This document shows positions 8,400-14,734 of a DNA stretch of 64,000 nt, one piece after another (position 1 is the stretch's first letter; every line of letters starts with the position of its first letter). A program made the translations under genes and the position numbers. Where the stretch lies: positions 496,001-560,000 of the forward strand of contig NZ_JACLAL010000003.1 in assembly GCF_014280875.1 (NCBI RefSeq), in the 5' to 3' direction. The notes under the pieces are model-generated. The model did no database searches. It was not told where the DNA came from and worked only from the letters and a program-made list of their open reading frames with translations. Origin of the DNA: Paenirhizobium daejeonense (GTDB taxonomy: Bacteria > Pseudomonadota > Alphaproteobacteria > Rhizobiales > Rhizobiaceae).

Positions 8400-8675
8400 T
8401 CAATGGCGATACTGCTGAATGCGGGTGGTGCGCAGGCCCGGAAGACCGTGGTCGTTGATGGATGACTGCCAGGAAAGGAATTCCTCGACTGTCAGAGTAT
8501 AGCGCTCGCAGGCTTCCTCAAGGCTCAACAGGCCGCCGCGCACCGCGGCGACAACCTCAGCTTTCCTGCGAATCACCCAGCGGCGCGTATTGGCCGGCGG
8601 AAGATCGGCAATGGTCAGCGGGCTGCCATCGGGACCGATGACATATTTCACTCGGGGGCGGATCATTTCGGTCAT
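8400..8675 (-). CDS. sciP: SciP, CtrA-inhibitory DNA-binding protein (DUF1153)
   Basis: A 91-residue DUF1153 protein. In Caulobacter, SciP binds CtrA at target promoters and blocks transcription activation. The whole length matches the family: RPRVKYVIGPDGSPLTIADLPP at the start, then a helix-turn-helix with NTRRWVIRRKAEVVAAVRGGLLSLEEACERYTLT and the following helix VEEFLSWQ. The C-terminus is short. It lies about 2 kb from ctrA, a linkage of regulator and inhibitor within one cell-cycle island. The upstream 410-base intergenic region probably carries its promoter. Assignment is secure by motif; the detailed role is extrapolated from Caulobacter. Confidence 0.93.
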   Translation of the reverse strand: MTEMIRPRVKYVIGPDGSPLTIADLPPANTRRWVIRRKAEVVAAVRGGLLSLEEACERYTLTVEEFLSWQSSINDHGLPGLRTTRIQQYRH

Positions 8676-8857
8676 TGGACTCTCTATACAAACTCAAGAC
8701 CACACCAGCGCATCCTAGCTCTCCACCTTTAAAATTTGCCTAAGCCCATTGTAAGCATTTGATAATAATTTTCACAGGTTGCCACTGGGGTGGTGGGCCG
8801 GTTATCCTTCCCCTGCAGGTTGACGTTGCGTAAAGTTGCGGCATCTGCATAGGAGTT

Positions 8858-9049
8858 ATGCCGATTCAGGAATTTATTCGCTCGAAATTTATTGTAGAAG
8901 CCGCATCGGAGCTGGCGTTTCGGCGCGTTCATTTCTTGTTGGTCGCCAACGAAGACGACCTGACCGGTGATCTCGATTGGGTTCAGGTGAACGGGATCTG
9001 GCCCGTTTCCTGCTTGGCTGGTGAAACTCGTTTGATCGAAATTCTTTAG
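8858..9049 (+). CDS. Possible small ORF upstream of the LuxR regulator
   Basis: A 63-codon frame starting at ATG 8858, with AGGAG directly before it but only two bases of spacing. The peptide begins MPIQEFIRSKFIVEAASEL and has a short charged middle. It ends at a TAG 4 bases before the 22-bp palindrome. I recognise no family. It could be a leader peptide, a small protein or chance; base composition is similar to coding sequence but this is not decisive. Confidence 0.25.
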   Translation: MPIQEFIRSKFIVEAASELAFRRVHFLLVANEDDLTGDLDWVQVNGIWPVSCLAGETRLIEIL

Positions 9050-9053
9050 CGGA

Positions 9054-9075
9054 CGAGCGAATTGCAATTCGCTCG
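9054..9075. promoter_or_regulatory. Perfect 22-bp palindrome in the LuxR-gene leader
   Basis: CGAGCGAATTG (9054-9064) is followed immediately by its exact reverse complement (9065-9075). It ends one base before the AAGGAG ribosome site of the LuxR-type gene. The symmetry, length and place suggest an operator bound by a dimer, plausibly the regulator itself; as RNA it could also fold into a hairpin next to the ribosome site. Confidence 0.6.
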
Positions 9076-9086
9076 AAAGGAGCGTG

Positions 9087-9824
9087 ATGTTCAGGGTGAA
9101 CGAAGCCGTCTGTCGGGACGGTGAAGATGGTGCGGTCAAGACTGCGCCCGCCGACGAAAGCGGCCTTTGCGCGCTTGGTCAGGAGTTCGCCGCGATCGGA
9201 CGCAAGAACGATCTGCCGTTTTTTCTGGTGACGAGCTTTCCCAAGGCCGACAAGCCGGGGTTTGTCGCGAACCTGTTGCTGACCAACTGGCCGGCGGATC
9301 TGGTTGCCTCCTATGGGGCAAGCGATACGTTCGCATCGAGCGCACTGCTTGCTCGCCTTAAGGCCACCATAATGCCGGTCTTTACCGCGAACTGCCCCTT
9401 TCCGGCGGTCCAGGATGTTGCCGGCGATATGGTTCTGGAGGCGTTTCGCTCCCGTGGTCTGAATTCGACCATAGCCTTCAGCCTGCACGACCGGATGCTC
9501 GCCCATTATATCGTTGCCTTTTCGGGCCAGCGGCAGGCGCCAGAGAGAGCAGAGATGGCGGCTATCCATTATGACTGCATCGAACTGATTGACACGTGTT
9601 TCGGGCGCCTGCTTCCTCAGGACGGGCCGCGTGAAAAATTGTCGGCTCGGGAGTTGGAATGCTTGCGCTGGTCGGCAGCTGGGAAAAGCAGCGACGAGAT
9701 CGCCATCATTCTCAATATTTCGAGCCACACGGTGGTCAGCTATCTGAAGAGCGCCATGCGCAAGCTCGATTCTGTGAACCGTATGCAGGCGGTCGCGCGC
9801 GCCTGCCGTTTCCGGCTGCTCTGA
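9087..9824 (+). CDS. LuxR-family transcriptional regulator
   Basis: A 245-residue regulator with a C-terminal LuxR/FixJ helix-turn-helix (about residues 178-240: LSARELECLRWSAAGKSSDEIAIILNISSHTVVSYLKSAMRKL, split here for reading as the usual four helices). The N-terminal about 165 residues resemble the autoinducer-binding domain of LuxR solos, with aromatic and acidic residues spread through a region reading LTNWPADLVASYG; I cannot confirm all acyl-homoserine-lactone contact residues. No luxI-type synthase is in the window, so it would be an orphan. The ATG at 9087 follows AAGGAG. It converges with the ExoY-like sugar transferase gene, so control of exopolysaccharide is a reasonable but unproven idea. 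Confidence 0.88.
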   Translation: MFRVNEAVCRDGEDGAVKTAPADESGLCALGQEFAAIGRKNDLPFFLVTSFPKADKPGFVANLLLTNWPADLVASYGASDTFASSALLARLKATIMPVFTANCPFPAVQDVAGDMVLEAFRSRGLNSTIAFSLHDRMLAHYIVAFSGQRQAPERAEMAAIHYDCIELIDTCFGRLLPQDGPREKLSARELECLRWSAAGKSSDEIAIILNISSHTVVSYLKSAMRKLDSVNRMQAVARACRFRLL

Positions 9825-9832
9825 TCGGGAAA

Positions 9833-9870
9833 CAAAAAAACGCCCGCCAATGCTTTCGCAAATGGCGGGC
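9833..9870 (-). terminator. Terminator of the exoY-like gene, probably shared with the LuxR gene
   Basis: Stem GCCCGCCA (9842-9849) with TGGCGGGC (9863-9870), loop of 13. On the minus strand it is followed by T7 (A run at 9834-9840). It lies between the two convergent stops. Confidence 0.75.
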
Positions 9871-9896
9871 CGCCGTTTTCTATTCCTGTGTTGGCC

Positions 9897-10640
9897 TCAG
9901 AAGCCTTTGCCGCCCTTGAGTTCGGATACAACGGTTCCGACTATGATGCGCAGGTCGAGCCAGTAGTTGAAGTTCTCCACATAGTGAAGATCGCAGGCGA
10001 TGCGGGCACGTGCCTTGCCCGGTCTGTCCGTCGGACCGCGAAGACCGCGCATCTGAGCGAGCCCGGTCATGCCGGGACGCATGACGTGACGGCGATGATA
10101 TTCCGGCACCAACTCTTCATAAGGCATGCCAGCTGCGAGCATGCCAATGGCATGGCATCGAGGTCCCACGAGCGACATGTCGCCCTTCAGTACGTTCATC
10201 AGCTGCGGCAGTTCGTCGATATTGGTGCGGCGAATGATGGCGCCGATCTTGGTGATACGGGGATCACCGGCAACCGTCTGGTTGACGCCTGTCACATCGC
10301 AAAGATCCGTCCGCATGGAACGGAACTTGTAGACCCGGATTTTTCGGCAGCCCTTGCCCCAGCGCTGCTGGGTAAAAAGGACGGGACCGGGGCTATCCAG
10401 TCGAATCAATGCCGCCACCGTCAGAAGGAAGGGCAACAGGACGAGGAGTGCCGTTGCAGAAAGGACGATATCAGTCAGTCTTTTGATGAAATAATGTGCA
10501 TGCCCTGCACGTTTTGAGGGCAAGAAGCTTTCTTCCCGATAGTAGTCATCGAGAAGTATAGCAGGGTTCGCCATCTGAAAATGGCGGGGTGCGTGATCGT
10601 TTTGGGCTTGCGGGAAACTCAAAATCTTTACCCAGCTCAT
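9897..10640 (-). CDS. ExoY-like undecaprenyl-phosphate sugar transferase
   Basis: Bacterial sugar transferase that puts the first sugar-1-phosphate (galactose in ExoY) on undecaprenyl phosphate at the inner membrane to start exopolysaccharide synthesis. The product is 247 residues from ATG 10640; an alternative Met 22 codons later (10574) is possible, as neither has a strong ribosome site. One membrane helix lies at about 55-80. The signature blocks are RLDSPGPVLFTQQRWG, VYKFRSMRTD, RITKIGAIIRRTNIDELPQL and GDMSLVGPR, followed by RPGMTGLAQ. The Asp-Glu pair of the IDELPQ motif is catalytic in the family. It is a single gene without exo neighbours, so which polymer it initiates is unknown. Confidence 0.9.
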   Translation of the reverse strand: MSWVKILSFPQAQNDHAPRHFQMANPAILLDDYYREESFLPSKRAGHAHYFIKRLTDIVLSATALLVLLPFLLTVAALIRLDSPGPVLFTQQRWGKGCRKIRVYKFRSMRTDLCDVTGVNQTVAGDPRITKIGAIIRRTNIDELPQLMNVLKGDMSLVGPRCHAIGMLAAGMPYEELVPEYHRRHVMRPGMTGLAQMRGLRGPTDRPGKARARIACDLHYVENFNYWLDLRIIVGTVVSELKGGKGF

Positions 10641-10992
10641 TAGTTTCGATTGTTGCGAGATGTTGGGACCTATAAATAGTACAGCTCGATGACATTGTCA
10701 TTACTGTTTTTAACTGTTGGTTAACCTCATCGCGGTTCTTAAGCGCGCAAATGACGGCACTCGCCGTTAAGTTCCCGATTCCATCGGCAAAATTGTTATC
10801 GGCTAAATTTGGTCTCATTATGAAGCAGCCATGCAAAAGTGGTATGACTGCTTCCCGGTTGGGTGTGCCAAAGCGGGATGCCTTCACGAAGCGGTCGCGT
10901 CGGGGAGTGCAAATTCAAGGACTTCCTCGAGATTGTTGGACAAGCGCAGGCCCCGTCAGTCGTGACCCTAAACATGCCGCTCAACGTGTCTA
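10641..10992. promoter_or_regulatory. exoY-like promoter region with 13-bp palindrome
   Basis: A 352-base gap between the ExoY-like start and the DUF2793 stop. It contains a perfect inverted repeat ATGACA-T-TGTCAT at 10689-10701, about 50-60 bases upstream of the exoY-like start, a plausible operator. Several AT-rich stretches suit a promoter. A minus-strand frame through 10546-10887 overlaps the promoter and shows no coding features. No gene is supported in this gap. Confidence 0.45.
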
Positions 10993-12018
10993 TTACAGCA
11001 TGACGATGGAAAGCTCGGTGGCAGCCAAGCCGAATTGGAGTTGCGCTGAGCCCGAATGATGCACGGTCAGAATGTCTCCGGCCGCTAGGCTGGCAATTGC
11101 CACCACCGATCGACTGCCGGCTGGTCCCGTGGCGGCAGCGAGTGTGGTCATGTCGTTTTGGCGAAGGCTTGCGGAGTGGCTGGTGGCAGACAATACGGTC
11201 ACGCCCAGCGCAAGAAGATAGAGGCCTGTTATTGGGACGACCAGACCGCTACCGTGCCCTGACGTTAGGGGCGCTCCGAGGAGAAAGCCGCCGGCCGAAG
11301 CATGCAGGTCGTCAAAACCCGTCACGGTGCCGTCGGCAATCGTAAGCGTGGCAGTCGATCTCGCGGCCCGAGCGAGGGGGCGATGGTCCATCGTGACTAC
11401 GCCATCCGGCGAGACGGCAAGCGCCGTTTTCCACTCTGCGCCATTGTCGCTTACCTTGATAGAGAAGCCATCATCGCCGGCAAGCCCCATCTCCGCCTTT
11501 CCCTGCCAGCCGGATTGGAAAAGGAGCGATGCCGTGTCGCCGGTCGCAGCCTTGTTGATCTTTACACGATGATCGTTGCCGGCATGATTGAAGAGGCTCG
11601 CCGGTGAGGAAAGCGACAGGCGGTTCGTCGCGTCGGCGGAGGTCGAGATGCCAAGGGTAGAGACTTCCGTTTCCGACGGCATGGAAATGTCGTGCCAGGC
11701 GTCCGCCGAGAAAACCTTGATCTTGTTGTCGATCATATCGAGGGCGCGCCAGCCGCTTTTCGGGGTTATGAAGATCCACGCGTCATCCTGGCGGAAGGCA
11801 AGCCGCTCGCTTCTCCCGGAGAAAGCGCCGGTAGCGGGAGAGACGACCCAGTAGCAGTCACCCTCTTCGGCCTCAGTCGGTGGTTCATGCAGGCTGCCGG
11901 CCATCGTCAACTGGACGATGGCGTCCAGTCGCTGCAGCGCTTCGTTGTGGGTCACGTGTTTCTGCGCCTGCGCCGGCAGAATATAGGGAAGGGCGAGATT
12001 GCTGGTGATATCGGACAT
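10993..12018 (-). CDS. DUF2793 domain protein
   Basis: A 341-residue protein. The N-terminal about 110 residues are a clear DUF2793 domain (LALPYILPAQAQKHVTHNEALQRLD, here cited in part, then EGDCYWVVSPATGAFSG and a WRALDM motif). DUF2793 occurs in gene-transfer-agent-like and phage tail regions, where it is thought to be structural, and also as stand-alone genes in alphaproteobacteria. The middle and C-terminal parts are rich in Ser, Thr, Gly and Ala, beta-strand-like, with no catalytic motif. No capsid, terminase or tail gene is nearby, so this is an isolated copy rather than part of a prophage. Function unknown. Confidence 0.8.
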   Translation of the reverse strand: MSDITSNLALPYILPAQAQKHVTHNEALQRLDAIVQLTMAGSLHEPPTEAEEGDCYWVVSPATGAFSGRSERLAFRQDDAWIFITPKSGWRALDMIDNKIKVFSADAWHDISMPSETEVSTLGISTSADATNRLSLSSPASLFNHAGNDHRVKINKAATGDTASLLFQSGWQGKAEMGLAGDDGFSIKVSDNGAEWKTALAVSPDGVVTMDHRPLARAARSTATLTIADGTVTGFDDLHASAGGFLLGAPLTSGHGSGLVVPITGLYLLALGVTVLSATSHSASLRQNDMTTLAAATGPAGSRSVVAIASLAAGDILTVHHSGSAQLQFGLAATELSIVML

Positions 12019-12175
12019 GCGTTTGGGGCTCCGTTTTGCTGCGCTTCGGTTCCCTCTTTGTGCGAGGGGCCGATGCGAGGTTCATGGAGTCATCCTGAAG
12101 CAGGCTTGGTGGAGGGGGACGAAATCCGTATCCGCTCTTGAAAAGGCTTGTTTTTATCGGTTTTTCGTCCGACGT

Positions 12176-12952
12176 TTACGGCTGTTTTCCCCAAGCGATG
12201 AAGTCGGGGTTGGCGAAATCGCGGAGGTCCTTCCGGCCGCGTTTACCGTATGTCAGGGGTAGTCCATCGAGTGTCAGCGTGATGCCTCCGGCCGCTCGCA
12301 GCACGGCATCGCCTGCTGCCGTGTCCCATTCCATGGTGCAGCCGAAGCGGGGGTAAAGGTCGGCGCTGCCTTCCGCCAGCAGGCAGAACTTGAGCGAAGA
12401 GCCGACCACGCCGCGGTCGGTGATGTCGTTCGCGGTCAAGTATTCCATGGTGGCCGGGCTGTTGTGGGAGCGGCTGATCAGAGCCTTCGGGTGTGCCGGA
12501 GTGGTGCGCGTGGCGATCGGTGTCCGTTCGCTTACCCGGAACTCGTCATTCACCGTCAGCTTGAATGCGCCTTCCGATGATCCCGAATAGGCCACGCCAA
12601 GCGCCGGGGCGTAGACGAAGCCCGCGACTGGCCGGCCGGTCTCGATGAGTGCGATGTTGACGGTAAAGTCGCAGTGCCCACCGACAAATTCCCTGGTGCC
12701 ATCCAGCGGATCTACGAGCAGGAAACGCCCGGCCGTTTCCGGTATACGGCCGGCGGCAACGGATTCCTCGGCGACGACCGGGATCGTTCCAAGGTTTTCG
12801 GAGACATGGGCGAGAATGATCCGTTCGGCGTACTCGTCGGCTTCGGTCACTGGCGAGTGATCCGCCTTCAGGCGGACATCAGGCCCGGCGCGACAGATTT
12901 CCATGATCGCGCGGCCGGCATCCAGTGCCGCCTTCTCGAATATTGCCAGCAT
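12176..12952 (-). CDS. cysQ: 3'(2'),5'-bisphosphate nucleotidase CysQ
   Basis: Inositol-monophosphatase-superfamily enzyme that hydrolyses 3'-phosphoadenosine 5'-phosphate, the by-product of sulfate assimilation, to AMP. The 258-residue length is usual. The metal-binding motifs are present: VTEADEYAE (Asp of motif 1), VAEESVAAG (Glu), VDPLDGTREFVGG (motif A with DPLDGT) and WDTAAGDAVL (motif B with WDxAAGD). The REF after DPLDGT is typical of CysQ rather than SuhB. It lies 157 bases upstream of DUF2793 on the same strand and is divergent from soxB; no other sulfate genes are close. Confidence 0.92.
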   Translation of the reverse strand: MLAIFEKAALDAGRAIMEICRAGPDVRLKADHSPVTEADEYAERIILAHVSENLGTIPVVAEESVAAGRIPETAGRFLLVDPLDGTREFVGGHCDFTVNIALIETGRPVAGFVYAPALGVAYSGSSEGAFKLTVNDEFRVSERTPIATRTTPAHPKALISRSHNSPATMEYLTANDITDRGVVGSSLKFCLLAEGSADLYPRFGCTMEWDTAAGDAVLRAAGGITLTLDGLPLTYGKRGRKDLRDFANPDFIAWGKQP

Positions 12953-13189
12953 GCCTCTCTAATGGCCCCGTATTCAACTCGTGTCGCGTTGCTTATGCGG
13001 CAGGCGCGCGCTCATGCCAATGGTTCTTCATGCTTTTCCGCTTAAAGGTGAACCCGACGTTTTGCTCGGGAGAAGATTAGGCCGGAAAGAAGATATGTCA
13101 GGTCCCAATCTTGTTATTTCCCGTCCTATTCTGGCTTGCTCTTTAGCTGGCGTGTGCGAATGTGCATCGAAATCTCGACAGGATGCCCG

Positions 13190-14443
13190 ATGCGTTATTC
13201 CGCTTTCTCGATTTTTAAACAGGCTCTTTCCGGGAATCGGAACTGGGCGCCCATGTGGCGTGAACCCACGCCCAAGCCGCATTATGATGTCATCATCGTT
13301 GGTGGCGGCGGCCATGGCCTGGCGACGGCCTATTATCTCGCCAAGGAACACGGCATCACCAACGTCGCGGTTCTTGAAAAGGGCTATCTCGGTTCGGGCA
13401 ATATCGGCCGCAATACGACGATCATCCGATCGAACTACATGCTTGAGGGCAATGAGCCCTTCTACGAACTGTCGATGCAGCTCTGGGAAGGGCTGGAGCA
13501 GGATTTCAATTATAATGCCATGGTGAGCCAGCGCGGCATCGTCAACCTCTTCCATTCGGACGGGCAGCGCGACGCCTATGCGCGACGTGGCAATGCCATG
13601 CGCATCCATGGCGTCGATGCGGAATTGCTCGACCGGGAGCAGGTGCGCAAGATGATGCCCTATCTCAACTTCGACCATGCCCGCTTTCCGATCCTTGGCG
13701 GCCTCCTGCAGAAGCGCGCCGGCACGGCGCGTCACGATGCGGTTGCCTGGGGGTACGGACGCGGTGCGGACAGTCGGGGTGTGGATCTCATCCAGCATTG
13801 CGAGGTCACCGGCATCCGTCGTGACGAAAACGGCAGGGTTCTCGGGGTCGAGACCACCAAGGGTTTCATCGGCTGCAACAAGCTGGCGCTTGCCGCCGCC
13901 GGCAACACCACGACCGTCGGCCGCATGGCGGGGCTGGATCTGCCGATCGAGACGCATGTGCTGCAGGCTTTCGTGTCGGAAGGCATCAAGCCGGTGATCG
14001 ACAATGTCATCACCTATGGCGCCGGGCACTTCTATATATCGCAGTCCGACAAGGGCGGCCTCGTGTTCGGGGCGGATATCGACTACTACTCGTCCTATGC
14101 CCAGCGCGGCAATCTGGCGACGGTCGAGCATACCATGGAGGAGGGGGTGTCCCTGATCCCTGGCCTGTCGCGTGTCCGGGTGCTGCGCACCTGGGGCGGC
14201 GTGATGGACATGAGCATGGACGGCTCGCCGATCATCGACCGCACGCCGATCGACAATCTCTACCTCAACTGCGGCTGGTGCTATGGCGGCTTCAAGGCCA
14301 CGCCGGCATCGGGCTTCTGTTACGCGCATCTGATCGCGAAGAACGAGCCGCACCCCGTAGCAAGGCTGCTGCGTCTTGACCGTTTCCGTCGTGGCTTCGC
14401 CATCGACGAAGGCGGCAAGGGCCCGCAACCCAATCTGCACTGA
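13190..14443 (+). CDS. soxB: Sarcosine oxidase subunit beta
   Basis: Flavoprotein subunit of heterotetrameric sarcosine oxidase, which demethylates sarcosine to glycine, passing the methyl to tetrahydrofolate and producing H2O2. From ATG 13190 (after AGGA) it is 417 residues, the family length. The FAD-binding motif is VIIVGGGGHGLATAYYLA (about residues 31-48), and GSGNIGRNTTIIRSNY is the conserved region near the covalent FMN site of SoxB. The C-terminal GGVMDMSMDGSPIID and NCGWCYGGFKATPASG blocks complete the DAO fold. It starts the operon soxB-D-A-G, with 9 bases to soxD. Confidence 0.97.
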   Translation: MRYSAFSIFKQALSGNRNWAPMWREPTPKPHYDVIIVGGGGHGLATAYYLAKEHGITNVAVLEKGYLGSGNIGRNTTIIRSNYMLEGNEPFYELSMQLWEGLEQDFNYNAMVSQRGIVNLFHSDGQRDAYARRGNAMRIHGVDAELLDREQVRKMMPYLNFDHARFPILGGLLQKRAGTARHDAVAWGYGRGADSRGVDLIQHCEVTGIRRDENGRVLGVETTKGFIGCNKLALAAAGNTTTVGRMAGLDLPIETHVLQAFVSEGIKPVIDNVITYGAGHFYISQSDKGGLVFGADIDYYSSYAQRGNLATVEHTMEEGVSLIPGLSRVRVLRTWGGVMDMSMDGSPIIDRTPIDNLYLNCGWCYGGFKATPASGFCYAHLIAKNEPHPVARLLRLDRFRRGFAIDEGGKGPQPNLH

Positions 14444-14452
14444 GACAAGACC

Positions 14453-14734
14453 ATGGCCAGCCTTATCAAATGCCCGCATTGCGGGGTCCGCCCGAAGGAA
14501 GAGTTCTCCATTCGTGGTGATGCTTCGATAGTGCGTCCAGCGCCGTCGGCTTCCGATGAAGAATGGTACTCCTACGTCTTCGTGCGCGACAATCCCAAGG
14601 GACGCATACAGGAATACTGGCATCATGCCTCCGGTTGCCGGCGCTGGCTTGTCGTCGAGCGTGACAATGCGATGAGCCACGAGGTGTATTCCGTCACCGA
14701 TGCTGCCGAAAAGGCGAAGGAGGCTGGCCGATGA
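14453..14734 (+). CDS. soxD: Sarcosine oxidase subunit delta
   Basis: The small zinc-binding subunit of heterotetrameric sarcosine oxidase, 93 residues. It has the N-terminal CPHCGVRPKEEF knuckle and later His and Cys (WHHASGCRRW, about residues 56-65) that complete the zinc site, followed by a short C-terminal tail. Its stop overlaps the soxA start by 4 bases (ATGA), a sign of translational coupling. SoxD stabilises the complex and has no catalytic role of its own. Confidence 0.96.
   Translation: MASLIKCPHCGVRPKEEFSIRGDASIVRPAPSASDEEWYSYVFVRDNPKGRIQEYWHHASGCRRWLVVERDNAMSHEVYSVTDAAEKAKEAGR

Larger units (their letters stand above)
8676..9086. promoter_or_regulatory. Divergent sciP / LuxR-gene intergenic region
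   Basis: A 411-base region between the divergent sciP and LuxR-type genes. It holds a possible 63-codon frame (8858-9049) and a perfect 22-bp palindrome (9054-9075) just before the LuxR ribosome site, both described separately. The sciP-proximal 180 bases are AT-rich and probably hold its promoter, but no full CtrA site was seen. Confidence 0.5.

Noticed and set aside
10993..12018. Possible prophage or gene-transfer-agent remnant because of DUF2793
   Set aside because: No capsid, terminase, portal or integrase gene nearby and no attachment repeats, so it is treated as a lone gene.
13028..14680. Minus-strand frame of 550 codons opposite soxB and soxD
   Set aside because: Same reason: it shadows two clear sarcosine oxidase genes and has no recognisable domain.
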